Source: Phytomonospora sp040655735
GTDB taxonomy: Bacteria; Actinomycetota; Actinomycetes; Mycobacteriales; Micromonosporaceae
NCBI RefSeq assembly: GCF_040655735.1
Contig: NZ_JBFAKK010000001.1
Span: forward strand, 310,001-374,000
Reading direction: 5' to 3'
DNA length: 64,000 nt
The notes below the pieces were generated by a model. The model was not told where the DNA came from and did not search any database. It saw nothing but the letters and a program-made list of their open reading frames with translations. Numbering within the stretch: the first letter of the stretch is position 1; the number at the start of each line of letters is the position of its first letter. This document shows, one piece after another, positions 49,665 through 58,558 of the stretch. The translations under genes were made by a program, and so were the position numbers.

Positions 49665-50464
49665 CCTTGTGCTCCGTTCAGTCCGTGGTCTTCGCCGGAT
49701 CCGGCCCCGGGCAGCCCGAGGTCCCCGCTGCGGCCTGCGGTGATGAGTTCGACGACCTGCGCGTGGGTCACCTCGGCGATCGGGACCTGTGCGGCCATCT
49801 GACCCAGGTAGAGGGCCGCGACGCGGTCGGCGACGGCGAAGACGTCGTTCATGTTGTGCGAGATCAGCACCACCGCGAGGCCGTTGTCGGCCATCCGGCG
49901 GGCGAGTTCGAGGACCTGCCCGGTCTGGGCGACGCCGAGGGCGGCGGTCGGCTCGTCGAGGATCACCACGTTGCTGTTCCACAGCACGGCCTTGGCGATC
50001 GCGACGGTCTGCCGCTGCCCGCCGGAGAGGCTGGAGACCGGCTGCCGCAGTGACTTCACGGTCCGCACCGACAGTCCCGCCAGGGTCTGCGCGGCGAGCT
50101 CCTCCATGGTGGCCTCGTCGAGGACGAGGCCGCTGCGCCGCTCCCGGCCGAGGAACATGTTCTGGACCACGTCGAGGTTGTCGCACAGCGCGAGGTCCTG
50201 GTACACGACCTCGATGCCGAGCTCGGCCGCCTCGCGCGGGCCGTTGATCGATACCGCCCGGCCGTCGTAGTACACCTGGCCGGAGTCGATCGAGTAGATG
50301 CCGCTGACGCACTTGACGAGGGTCGACTTGCCGGCGCCGTTGTCGCCGACCAGCGCGGTGACCTCGCCGGCGGTGACGGTGAAGTCGACGTCGCGCAGCA
50401 CCTGTACGGGGCCGAAGCTCTTGTTGATCCCGCTGAGTTCGAGCAGCGGTGGGCTCGTGGACAC
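49661..50464 (-). CDS. xylG: Xylose-type ABC transporter ATPase, single domain
   Basis: This ATPase has 267 residues and only one nucleotide-binding domain, unlike the two-domain GguA and YtfR proteins in this window. Walker A is GDNGAGKSTLVK (about residue 38), the signature is SSLSGGQRQTVAIAKAV and Walker B is VVILDEPTAAL. The GTG (complement 50462-50464) follows AAGGAGG. Single-domain forms of CUT2 ATPases accompany the longer XylH permease in many actinomycetes. Confidence 0.9.
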   Translation of the reverse strand: MSTSPPLLELSGINKSFGPVQVLRDVDFTVTAGEVTALVGDNGAGKSTLVKCVSGIYSIDSGQVYYDGRAVSINGPREAAELGIEVVYQDLALCDNLDVVQNMFLGRERRSGLVLDEATMEELAAQTLAGLSVRTVKSLRQPVSSLSGGQRQTVAIAKAVLWNSNVVILDEPTAALGVAQTGQVLELARRMADNGLAVVLISHNMNDVFAVADRVAALYLGQMAAQVPIAEVTHAQVVELITAGRSGDLGLPGAGSGEDHGLNGAQG

Positions 50465-50485
50465 GGTGGCCTCCTTGGCCGAAGT

Positions 50486-50521
50486 CCGGGCGGCGGTCGT
50501 GTGCCGACGGCCGCCGCCCGG
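50486..50521 (-). repeat. Strong hairpin between xylF and xylG
   Basis: CCGGGCGGCGG (50486-50496) pairs with CCGCCGCCCGG (50511-50521), continuing through a G-U pair and CGT/ACG to a 6-base loop. The 15-bp stem occupies the gap after the binding-protein gene, the same position as the hairpin at 13021-13058. Confidence 0.6.
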
Positions 50522-50535
50522 ATGAGGGGGAGTGG

Positions 50536-51621
50536 TCAGGAGATTCCGGCGTCGGCGCACAGGTCGGCGTAGGCGTCGACGCACAAGTCGGCGACCGTCA
50601 CGTAGCCGTCATCCACGACCGCCTTGACGTTCTCCACGGTGATCGACAGCGGGTCGAGGAGAACCGAGGGAACATCGCGGCCGGTCTCGGGGTCCTTGAC
50701 GGTCTGGCCGGTGTCCTTGAGTTCGCCCTTGGCCAGCGCGATGGCCAGTTCGGCGGCCGCGTCGGCCTCCTTCTTGACGGCCTTGTAGACGGTCATGCAC
50801 TGCTCTCCGGCGAGGATGTGCTGGAGGGCCTGCACGGTGGCGTCCTGGCCGGTGACGGGGACCTTGCCCTTGAGGTTGTTCTTCTCCAGGAGCGAGATCA
50901 CCGCGTGGGCGAGTCCGTCGTTGGCGGCGAGCACACCGTCGATCTTGCCGCCGGTGCTGGTCAGCATCTGCTCGAAGATGGTGCCGGCCTGGGTGTTGTC
51001 CCACTCGGGAACCGACTCGTCGGGTCCCTTGACGTACTCGCCGGAGTCGTAGAGCGGCTGCAGGACCGAGTCGTAGCCGGTCTTGAACAGGGTGGCGTTG
51101 TTGTCGGTGGCCGATCCGTTGAGCTCGGCGACGACGGGCTTCTCGACCTTGGCGTCGGCCAGGCACTTGACCAGACCCTCGCCCTGGAGCTTGCCGACGG
51201 CCTCGTTGTCGAAGCTGACGTAGTAGCTGGAGTTCCCGCCGATGGTGAGGCGGTCGTAGTCGATGGTGGCGACGCCCTGAGAGCGGGCCTTCTCGATCAC
51301 GGCTTTGCCGGTTCCGGAGTCGAGGTTGACGATCATCAGGACGGTGGCGCCGTTGGTGATCATCTGGTCGGCGATGGTGCCGAAGGCGGTCTTGTCGTTC
51401 TGGGCGTTCTGGATGTCGTACTCGACGCCGGCGGCCTCGAACGCGGCCTGGAGGAACTTGCGGTCGGCGGTCTCCCACCGGGCGGAGGACTTGCTGTCGG
51501 GGAGGATCACGCCGATCTTGGGGGGCTTGGTTGCCGAGCCGCCGTCGTCGTCCTGACCGCAGGCGGTCAGACCGCTGAACGCGAGCAGCCCCGCCGCGGC
51601 GATGGTGAGGAACCTGCGCAT
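50536..51621 (-). CDS. xylF: Xylose-type ABC transporter binding lipoprotein
   Basis: This sugar-binding lipoprotein has 361 residues. The ATG at 51621 follows GAAAGGA; the signal ends in the lipobox LTAC (Cys about residue 21). Family features are IGVILPDSKSSARWETADRKF, IDYDRLTIGGNSSYYVSFDNE and AELNGSATDNNATLF. A C-terminal pair of Cys residues (ADLCVDAYADLCADAG) is unusual and might form a disulphide. It is the first gene of xylFGH-ROK, whose operators lie upstream. No xylose isomerase or xylulokinase gene is in the window. Confidence 0.9.
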   Translation of the reverse strand: MRRFLTIAAAGLLAFSGLTACGQDDDGGSATKPPKIGVILPDSKSSARWETADRKFLQAAFEAAGVEYDIQNAQNDKTAFGTIADQMITNGATVLMIVNLDSGTGKAVIEKARSQGVATIDYDRLTIGGNSSYYVSFDNEAVGKLQGEGLVKCLADAKVEKPVVAELNGSATDNNATLFKTGYDSVLQPLYDSGEYVKGPDESVPEWDNTQAGTIFEQMLTSTGGKIDGVLAANDGLAHAVISLLEKNNLKGKVPVTGQDATVQALQHILAGEQCMTVYKAVKKEADAAAELAIALAKGELKDTGQTVKDPETGRDVPSVLLDPLSITVENVKAVVDDGYVTVADLCVDAYADLCADAGIS

Positions 51622-51717
51622 GGCACGGGTCCTTTCAGGGGTGGGTGGTGTGAGCGGGGGCGCCGCCTTGGTCTTCGCGAGGACCTCGGCGGCCTGGATG
51701 CGACCGGTCGGACGGTT

Positions 51718-51797
51718 TGTTGTGTCCAGCAACATATAAGCGCCCAGGTCGCCGCACAAGGGTGTGCGCCGGGCGGGTTTGTTGTCAGCGGTAACAA
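51718..51797 (-). promoter_or_regulatory. Promoter region of xylFGH with two ROK-type operators
   Basis: TGTTG and CAACA arms around 7 bases (51718-51734), and TTGTT and AACAA arms around 9 bases (51779-51797), flank a minus-strand AT-rich TTATAT (complement 51733-51738) that could be the -10. Paired TTGTT/AACAA repeats are the usual target style of ROK repressors such as XylR. Confidence 0.55.
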
Positions 51798-52502
51798 TTT
51801 GGTAACGCGATCGGAATCCCGCCGTCGCACAGCGTGCGCCCTGCCGTCGAAGGCATCCCGCCGACGGCTCGCGTGCCCTGTGGCCGGTCCTGTTCGGACC
51901 GTCCGACCCGATCGCTCGGGCTCCCGGTCGGTCCCGCGCAGCGGCGACAGCATCAGGGCGCTCTCCAGGACGCGGCTGCCGCAGCGATCGCGCAGCGCGG
52001 CGGCGTCGGGGCGCCGGGCGCCCGGGGCGATTCCAGGACCCCCAGCATCCGCGTCGATCGTGCCAGCAACTCGCGGGGATCGTCGGCGTGCTCACCCTCG
52101 TCGTATCGGTGCCGTCGAAAGGATCGCGCCATTCGACGCCGACCGCCCGATCGAAGCCCGTGCACCATTCTTCCCCAATCCGCGAAATGGTCTTCCCCAT
52201 GCCCGCCGGGAATCCACTAGCATTCGAGGAGACGCCCCGGGGAAATCAGTCGCCCGGGCGGGCAAAGGAGCCCGGGGAATCGCGAGCGGGAACAGTGCCC
52301 GCGAATCGGCCGCCCATCGGCGAGAATCCCTCACCACCGTCGAAACGCGCCGTTCCCCCGCCGATCCAGATCCGTTCACCCGACCGCGAAACGCGTCGTC
52401 GGGGCACCTGACACGCCCGTCCTGCCGGGCGAATCCAGTGTGGACGTGCTGTTAATCTTGCGGCACCCGACGACCGAACGACTTCCACGAGGAGACCGAC
52501 AA
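51798..52502. other. 700-base non-coding region upstream of galU
   Basis: I find no gene with a ribosome-binding site, family motif or consistent codon bias on either strand. Two consecutive hairpins are visible: CCCGGGC/GCCCGGG (52253-52276) and GCGGG/CCCGC (52286-52302). Their flanks are relatively A-rich. A TAGCAT box lies at 52218-52223. The segment could be a long galU leader, a small RNA, or eroded coding DNA. Confidence 0.45.
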
Positions 52503-53381
52503 GTGATCCGCAAAGCAGTGATCCCGGTGGCCGGACTCGGAACGCGCCTGCTTCCTCTCACCAAGGCGCTGCCCAAGGAGATGCTCCCCGTCGGCGACAA
52601 ACCGGTTCTCGAACACACCATCCGCGAACTCGCCGACTCCGGGATCACCGACATCACCATCGTCACCTCATCGCGCAAACCGGCCATCCAGAGCCACTTC
52701 GCGCCCGATCCCGAACTGGAGCGACAGCTCGAGGAGGCCGGCAAGGAGGACGTCGCCGAGGCGATCCGCGAGGTCTCCTCCCTCGCCCGCATCACCTACG
52801 TCTACCAGGACGGCCCTTACGGCAACGGCACCCCGATCCTCAACGCCGCCCGCGTCGTCGGCGACGAGCCCTTCATGGTCCTCTGGGGAGACGACGTCTT
52901 CGTCGCCGAGGTGCCGCGCGCCCAGCAGCTCAAGGAGAGCTACGAGCGCGTCAAGGCGCCCGTCCTCGCCCTGATGCCGATCGCCCCCGAAGACGCGCCC
53001 CGCTACGGGATCCCGGTCGTCGAGGAGACCCTGGAAGGCGGCCTCATGCGCGTGTCCGGACTCATCGAAAAGCCTCCGGCCGATCGCGTCCCCTCGAACT
53101 TCGCCGCGATCGGCGGCTATGTCATGACTCCGGCGATCGTCGCCGAACTCGAACGGCTCACCGCTCAGTGGTACGAGCACCGCAAGGGCGAGATCTACCT
53201 CGCCGACGCCCTCAACGCCTACGCCGCCGACAATCCCGTGTACGGCCAGGTCATCAGCGGCACCTGGTACGACACCGGGACCCCGCTCAACTACCTCCTC
53301 GCACAGTTCGCCGCAGCGCTCGCCCATCCCGTCTACGGACCCCAGATGCGCAAGCTCGCCCTCGACTCGAAGGGCGCCTGA
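52503..53381 (+). CDS. galU: UTP--glucose-1-phosphate uridylyltransferase
   Basis: This enzyme makes UDP-glucose for cell-envelope and trehalose synthesis. It has 292 residues. The start is GTG after CGAGGAGACC. The nucleotide-binding signature is IPVAGLGTRLLPLTKALPKEMLPVG (at the N-terminus, Lys included), followed by VTSSRKPAIQSHF, LWGDDVF and IEKPPADRVPSNFAAIGGYV. The C-terminal GTWYDTGTPLNYL is diagnostic of GalU. It is likely transcribed alone from a long leader. Confidence 0.95.
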   Translation: MIRKAVIPVAGLGTRLLPLTKALPKEMLPVGDKPVLEHTIRELADSGITDITIVTSSRKPAIQSHFAPDPELERQLEEAGKEDVAEAIREVSSLARITYVYQDGPYGNGTPILNAARVVGDEPFMVLWGDDVFVAEVPRAQQLKESYERVKAPVLALMPIAPEDAPRYGIPVVEETLEGGLMRVSGLIEKPPADRVPSNFAAIGGYVMTPAIVAELERLTAQWYEHRKGEIYLADALNAYAADNPVYGQVISGTWYDTGTPLNYLLAQFAAALAHPVYGPQMRKLALDSKGA

Positions 53382-53458
53382 GCGCGCCGAATCCGCCTGC
53401 CGCCGGTCCGGCCGGGAGTAGCATCCTCCCGACGGGCCGGCGAGCGTCGGGAGCGCCC

Positions 53459-54187
53459 ATGGAAGCCGAAGCGGTCAGTCCGAGCACGCCGCGGCCGGTC
53501 ACCCGGGGGCTTCTCGCGCAGTCCTGGCTGGACGCGGCCTTCCTGCACTGGCGGATCGATCCCGCGGCGGTCCGTCCGCTGCTGCCCCCCGGCATCGAGG
53601 TCGACCTCCACGACGGCGCCGCCCATGTCGGACTCATCGCCTTCCGGATGGTCCGCACCCGCGTGCTCGGTTCACCGGCCGTGCCGTGGCTGGGCACCTT
53701 TCTTGAGACCAACGTGCGCGTCTACACCGTCGACGCCACCGGCCGCCGCGCCGTCACCTTCCTGTGGATGGCCGCCGACCGGCTGCTTCCGGTCCTCGCC
53801 GGACGCGCCGGATTCGGTCTGCCCTACCGCTGGTCGCCGATGCGGCTGCGGCGAACGGGCGCCCGTTTCGCCTACACCTGCCGCAAACCCTTCAGCCGCG
53901 TCGAGATCGAGGCAGGCGAGGCCATCGCCGAACCGTCTGCGCTGCAGACCTTCCTTACGGCTCGCTGGGGTCTGCATACACGGGCCTTCGGGGCGACCCG
54001 CCACCTCGCCAACGAGCATCCGCCCTGGCCGCTGTGCACCGCGAAGCTCATCACCTGCGACGACGGGCTCGCCGCCGCCGCCGGGCTCCCCGGCGTCACC
54101 GCCCGTCCGCCGGACAGCGTGATGTTCTCGCCCGGCGTGCACGCGCGCTTCGGGCCGACCCGGGAGTCCCCGCACGCCTCGGCGTAG
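53459..54187 (+). CDS. DUF2071 family protein
   Basis: This protein has 242 residues. LAQSWLDAAFLHWRIDPAAV, LPPGIEVDLHDGAAHVGLIAF and TFLETNVRVYTV are the family's conserved stretches. The role of DUF2071 proteins is unknown; the fold is thought to be a beta-barrel like acetoacetate decarboxylase. No good ribosome-binding site is present. It is convergent with the large BTAD regulator and 77 bases after galU. Confidence 0.85.
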   Translation: MEAEAVSPSTPRPVTRGLLAQSWLDAAFLHWRIDPAAVRPLLPPGIEVDLHDGAAHVGLIAFRMVRTRVLGSPAVPWLGTFLETNVRVYTVDATGRRAVTFLWMAADRLLPVLAGRAGFGLPYRWSPMRLRRTGARFAYTCRKPFSRVEIEAGEAIAEPSALQTFLTARWGLHTRAFGATRHLANEHPPWPLCTAKLITCDDGLAAAAGLPGVTARPPDSVMFSPGVHARFGPTRESPHASA

Positions 54188-54257
54188 GCGGTGACGATCT
54201 TCCGGTCCGGCGAGGTACCGTCCGGTGGCGTCGACAGTGCTGCCGGCCGCCGGCGGG

Positions 54258-57200
54258 TCATTTTCCCCCGCGCGGCATTCCCGCCCTCGCGGCGACCGCA
54301 TCGGCTCGCGAGTAGTGCGCGGCCGCCTCGGCCGGACGCTCCAGGGCCATCGCCAGGTCGCCGAGATGGGCCGCGACCGGACCGAAGGAGAGCACGCCGC
54401 TGCCCGCACCGGCCAGTTCCCCGGCGGCGGGCAGGAGCGCGGCGTGGACCCGGCGCATCCACGCGAGATCGTCGAGAGCTCGGGCGATGCGGCCTTCGAC
54501 GCACAGGCGGGCCTCCAGCATGAGGTCGTGCGGAGAGGCCGGAATGTCCTCGGCGGCCGCACGCGCCTCGGCGACCCGGCCGCCGTCGAGGAGGGCGAGG
54601 GGCCGGCACCACGGGGTGTACGGGCCCCAGTCGGCGTCCTCGGCGGGCAGGCCCCTGCGAAACCGGAGGCTGAGCAGCGCCAGCGGCAACAGCCCCTCGT
54701 CCATTCCCGGCATGCCCGCCGTCGACGACGCCACCGCCGCGCGCCGGTAGGCGGCCTCCGCCGAGGACGCCTCTCCGGACACGGCCAGGCGCAGCGCGGC
54801 GTACCAGTCGGTGAACACCGCCACGAGCGGCAGCCCTCGTCGCGCCGCGATCGAGGTGACCGCGTCGGCGTGGGCGTCGGCGGAGGCGAAGTCGGCGAGG
54901 GCCGCGTGCGCCTGGACGCCCATGAGGTGCCCGAGGACGGTGAACGCCGGGAGATCGAGGGCGATGAGCTCGTCGGCGAGGCCCGCCCGCTGCGGAGCGA
55001 GCCCGGCACGGGTGAAGGAGTGCATGAAGCGCGCGTTGAGTGCCAGGGCCTGCGCCTCGGGGCTGTCGGCGAGAGCCGCGGCCTCCCTGGCGGCAGCCTC
55101 CCCGCGGCCGTCGGCGGTGCCGCGCAGTTCGAGCGCGATGGCGCTCAGCAGGCGGCTGCGCGAGTCCCGGCCGGCCTCGGGCAGGGCGACCAGGGTCCGG
55201 GCGGCCGCGCCGACGATCTGCGCCGAGAGGGTCTCGTCGTCGTTGCGGGTCCACAGTGCCGGGACGTTGAACGCGGTGATGACCTCGGCGGTCAGTTCGG
55301 GGTCGCCGACGGCCTCGGCGGTCTCCACCGCCGCCGAGCGCTCCCGCCGGGCGCCGTCGAGGTCGCCGGTCACGGCCAGCGCCCGGACGAGGCCCATCGT
55401 CGCGTGAAGCCTCGTCCGGGCGTCGCCGAGTCCGGCCCGGCTTTGCGCGTCGAGGGCGTCGCGCCACATCCGGGCGGCCTCGTGCGGGGCGAAGCGGAGG
55501 TCGGCGCGGGCGGCGGCGACGGCGGCGTAGTGGGCGGCCTTGGCGGCCGAGGAACGCCCGGTCGCGTGCAGGAAGTGATGCGCGAGGGCTTCGGCGTCGC
55601 CGGGGTGAAGCCGCTCGACGGCCCGCGCGGCCGCCGCGTGCCAGTGGGCGCGGCGCGGCGCGGAGACGTCGCCGTAGACGGTGTCGCGGATCAGGGCGTG
55701 CGCGAAGCGCACCCGCGTGGCCGACGGAGCCTCCAGGAGTCCGGCGTCGAGGGCGTCGTCGACGGCATCGAGGACCCGGGCGCCCGCCACCGCCGACAGC
55801 ACCTCCAGATCGACGTCCGTTCCCAGGACCGAGGCTTGGCGGAGTACCCCCATGGTCGGGGCCGGCAGCGAGGCCAGCCGATGGCGGATCACCTCGCTCA
55901 CCCCCGGCGGCACCGACGTGAGCGCCTTGTCGCCCTCGGCTTCGCGCAGACGCAGGAGTTCCTTGGCATAGAACGGGTTCCCACCGCTGCGGGCGTGGAC
56001 GGCCGAGGCCGCCGGACCCAGCTCTCGGCCGGTCATCGCGAGCCCCAGCTCCGCGACGGCCGACTCGGTGAGCCCCGACAGGTAGATCCGCACCGGATCC
56101 AGCCGGGCGGCGCGCGCCAGCAGCCCGGCCAGTGGCGCCAGACCGGTCGGGCGATGCGTGCCGAGGAACAGCACCGGACCGCGCGGTGGTGTGGCCGCCA
56201 GCCCTTTGAGCAGTTCGAGTGTCGACTCCCCGGCAGACTGGAGGTCGTCGAACACGAGCAGCACCGGCGCCCGCTCGGAGGCGGCCGACAGGTGCTCGGC
56301 CAGGGCGGTGACGACGCCGAACGGCGAGTCGCCGGACAGGTCGGGCTCCGTCCGGCCCGGAACGCTCCCGGCGGCGGCCAGGTCGGCGAGGACCCGCGTC
56401 CACGCCCAGGCCGGCGGCACACCCTCATGGTCGGGGCTGGGCCCCCAGGCGGTCGTCCAGCCGCGCGCGGCCAGCTCGGCGGCGAAGCGCCCGGCGAGCG
56501 CCGTCTTCCCCGCCCCGGCCTCGCCGGAGACGAAGGCCTGCACGGGCTCGCCCCGGCTCAGGACGCGCTCGGCGGCCCGGTGCAGCCGCGTGAGCTCGGC
56601 GTCGCGCCCGACCAGCAGGGGCAGCACCGGGGCGACGGCCGCGACCACGGTGCTCAGCACCGGTCGCAGCGCCGGATCCTGCGTGAGGATCCCCGACTCC
56701 AGGGCCCGCAGGCCCGGCCCCGGGTCGATGCCGAGTTCGCCGGTGAGGACCGTGCGCGCACGTCGCAGGGTGTCGAGGGCGTCGCCCTGCCTGCCGGCCC
56801 GGTACAGCGCGAGAGCGAGCAGTCCCCAGGCGTCCTCGCGCCAAGGATGGGCGATGACGTGCGCGTCGAGACCGGGAACGGCCTCGGCCGCCGCCCCCAG
56901 TGCCAGCGCGGCCTCGGCGCGGCGCTCGACGGCCAGGAGCCGCAGCTCGTCGAGGCGCCGCGCCTCGGCCAGCGCCCACGGCCGGTCGGCGACCTCCCCG
57001 TAGGCTGGTCCGCGCCACCAGCCGAGAGCCTCGTCGAGGGCTTCGGCGACCTCGGCCGCGCGGTCCCCGGCGAGCATGCTTCCCGCCTCCACCACGACCC
57101 GCTCGAACCGCCACGCGTCGACCGCGTCCGGCTCGGCGCGGAGGGCGTAACCACCGCCGACGGTGACCAGCAGCCGCGCCTGCCCGCGTGGGCGCCGGGC

Positions 57201-57434
57201 GGGTTCGAGGGCGCGGCGAAGCGCCGACACGAAGGTCTGCAGTGCCCCGACGGCGCCCTCGGGCGGCTCGTCCCACAGGTCGTTCACCAGCCTGGCCACC
57301 GGCACCGTCCGGCCCCGGGCGATCAGCAGCCGGGCGAGGACGGCGCGGTGCCGGGGACCTTTGAGGTCGATGGGGCCCTCGGCGTTTCCGGCGGTAACCG
57401 GCCCGAGCACCGCGAAACTCACCGCAGGCACCAC
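54258..57434 (-). CDS. BTAD-domain regulator with AAA ATPase and TPR region (SARP/AfsR-like)
   Basis: This large transcriptional regulator has 1058 residues. An OmpR-type winged helix (about 1-100, with LKGPRHRAVLARLL and GALQTFVSALRRAL) is followed by the bacterial activator domain (about 105-250). An ATPase domain has Walker A SGEAGAGKTALA near residue 305 and Walker B VLLVFDDLQ near residue 395. The rest is Ala-rich TPR-like repeats. A TAGGCT box (complement 57438-57443) lies only three bases before GTG 57434, so translation may begin at GTG 57431 on a leaderless mRNA. Such proteins often control secondary metabolism, but no biosynthetic cluster is here. Confidence 0.88.
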   Translation of the reverse strand: MVPAVSFAVLGPVTAGNAEGPIDLKGPRHRAVLARLLIARGRTVPVARLVNDLWDEPPEGAVGALQTFVSALRRALEPARRPRGQARLLVTVGGGYALRAEPDAVDAWRFERVVVEAGSMLAGDRAAEVAEALDEALGWWRGPAYGEVADRPWALAEARRLDELRLLAVERRAEAALALGAAAEAVPGLDAHVIAHPWREDAWGLLALALYRAGRQGDALDTLRRARTVLTGELGIDPGPGLRALESGILTQDPALRPVLSTVVAAVAPVLPLLVGRDAELTRLHRAAERVLSRGEPVQAFVSGEAGAGKTALAGRFAAELAARGWTTAWGPSPDHEGVPPAWAWTRVLADLAAAGSVPGRTEPDLSGDSPFGVVTALAEHLSAASERAPVLLVFDDLQSAGESTLELLKGLAATPPRGPVLFLGTHRPTGLAPLAGLLARAARLDPVRIYLSGLTESAVAELGLAMTGRELGPAASAVHARSGGNPFYAKELLRLREAEGDKALTSVPPGVSEVIRHRLASLPAPTMGVLRQASVLGTDVDLEVLSAVAGARVLDAVDDALDAGLLEAPSATRVRFAHALIRDTVYGDVSAPRRAHWHAAAARAVERLHPGDAEALAHHFLHATGRSSAAKAAHYAAVAAARADLRFAPHEAARMWRDALDAQSRAGLGDARTRLHATMGLVRALAVTGDLDGARRERSAAVETAEAVGDPELTAEVITAFNVPALWTRNDDETLSAQIVGAAARTLVALPEAGRDSRSRLLSAIALELRGTADGRGEAAAREAAALADSPEAQALALNARFMHSFTRAGLAPQRAGLADELIALDLPAFTVLGHLMGVQAHAALADFASADAHADAVTSIAARRGLPLVAVFTDWYAALRLAVSGEASSAEAAYRRAAVASSTAGMPGMDEGLLPLALLSLRFRRGLPAEDADWGPYTPWCRPLALLDGGRVAEARAAAEDIPASPHDLMLEARLCVEGRIARALDDLAWMRRVHAALLPAAGELAGAGSGVLSFGPVAAHLGDLAMALERPAEAAAHYSRADAVAARAGMPRGGK

Positions 57435-57551
57435 CTCAGCCTAGGTCAGCGCCGACGGCCGCACCCGGCCGTTGCGTCGATGCTCAGTCACCGCTGACTC
57501 GCCGGGCGCACGCTCGCCACCGAACCCGAGAACGAATGAGAGGGACCGGGC

Positions 57552-58430
57552 ATGAACACCACCATCGCCGGATTCGACCGGCAGCGCGTCACCGTGGCCG
57601 AGGGCGTCGCCCTCAACGTCGCGGTCGGCGGAAGCGGCAGCCCCATCGTGCTGCTGCACGGCTTCCCTCAGACCCACCTCATGTGGCGCCACGTCGCCGC
57701 CGACCTCGCCGCCGACCACACCGTCATCTGCCCCGACCTGCGCGGCTACGGCGCCAGCGACAAGCCGGCCGAGGACGGACCGGAGACCTACGCCAAGCGG
57801 ACCATGGCCCGAGACGTCGTCGAACTCGCCGCCGCCTTCGGTTTCGAGCGCTTCGCGCTCGCCGGGCACGACCGGGGCGCGCTCGTCGCCGTGCGCGCCG
57901 GGCTCGACCACCCCGATCGGGTCACTCATCTGGCGTCCCTCGACGTGCTGCCGACCCTCGACATGTGGGACGTGATGCACGGCGCCTCGGCCGCCGTCGG
58001 GTTCCATCTCTACCTGATGGCCCAGCCCCCAGGCCTGCCCGAGCAGATGATCTCCGCCAGTGCCGACGCCTTCTTCGGGCACTTCCTCGACATCTGGATC
58101 CGCGACCCCGAGGCGATTCCCGCCGAGGTCCGGGAGGTCTACCTGGCTGCCTCGCGCGGCGCTGTCGACTCGATCGTCGCCGACTACCGGGCCTCGGCCG
58201 GCGTCGATATCGATCACGACCGCGCCGACCGCGAGCGCGGCAACCGGCTGGAGATGCCGGTGACCGTGCTCCAGCAGGACTGGGGGAGCGCGCTCGGGTT
58301 CGACGCGCCGGCACTGTGGGGCGCCTGGGCGAAGGACCTCGACCACCGGACGGTCCCGTTCGGGCACTTCATGGCGGAGGAGGCGCCCGCCGGGGTCGTG
58401 GGGGCGCTGCGGGATCTGCTGGCGCGCTAG
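57552..58430 (+). CDS. Haloacetate-dehalogenase-like alpha/beta hydrolase
   Basis: This hydrolase has 292 residues and resembles fluoroacetate dehalogenase. LLHGFPQTHLMWR, the nucleophile Asp in AGHDRGALVAVR (about residue 105) and the His in FGHFMAEEAP are present. Two pocket positions differ from the characterised enzyme. The second Arg of the DRGxR carboxylate clamp is Leu, and the WHW-like fluoride-binding segment reads FHLYLMAQP. A different substrate is likely. A perfect hairpin terminator follows the gene. Confidence 0.82.
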   Translation: MNTTIAGFDRQRVTVAEGVALNVAVGGSGSPIVLLHGFPQTHLMWRHVAADLAADHTVICPDLRGYGASDKPAEDGPETYAKRTMARDVVELAAAFGFERFALAGHDRGALVAVRAGLDHPDRVTHLASLDVLPTLDMWDVMHGASAAVGFHLYLMAQPPGLPEQMISASADAFFGHFLDIWIRDPEAIPAEVREVYLAASRGAVDSIVADYRASAGVDIDHDRADRERGNRLEMPVTVLQQDWGSALGFDAPALWGAWAKDLDHRTVPFGHFMAEEAPAGVVGALRDLLAR

Positions 58431-58439
58431 CGCGGCTCG

Positions 58440-58463
58440 GGAGGCGGGCGGCCGCCCGCCTCC
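58440..58463 (+). terminator. Perfect 24-bp palindromic terminator
   Basis: GGAGGCGGGCGG and CCGCCCGCCTCC are exact complements with no loop bases, 9 bases after the hydrolase stop, and are followed by TTGG. Confidence 0.65.
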
Positions 58464-58485
58464 TTGGAGCAGTACCGCCCATGGC

Positions 58486-58515
58486 TTTACACGCGGGGCG
58501 CGGAGTGGTTACCCT
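58486..58515 (+). promoter_or_regulatory. Promoter of the GH6 cellulase gene
   Basis: TTTACA (58486-58491) and TACCCT (58510-58515) are 18 bases apart. The CebR-type operator begins 5 bases after the -10, at the predicted start point. Confidence 0.45.
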
Positions 58516-58520
58516 ATTTG

Positions 58521-58534
58521 TGGGAGCGCTCCCA
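58521..58534. promoter_or_regulatory. CebR/CelR operator
   Basis: TGGGAGCGCTCCCA is the exact 14-bp palindrome bound by the LacI-family cellobiose repressor CebR of Streptomyces and CelR of Thermobifida. It lies 25 bases before the GH6 start codon. The cebR gene is not in the window, so control is in trans. Confidence 0.92.
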
Positions 58535-58558
58535 CTGTACGTACCACTAGGAGCCTCC

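Noticed and set aside
51953..52168. 71-codon minus-strand frame upstream of galU
   Set aside because: No ribosome-binding site, Arg/Ala-rich composition and no recognisable family; not enough to call a gene.
52240..52320. Riboswitch (cobalamin, ydaO or SAM type) upstream of galU
   Set aside because: The hairpins and GGGAA-like patches do not assemble into any consensus I know, and galU is not a usual target.
54225..57497. 1090-codon plus-strand frame opposite the BTAD regulator
   Set aside because: Low-complexity Arg/Gly/Gln product, while the minus strand encodes winged-helix, BTAD and Walker motifs in order.
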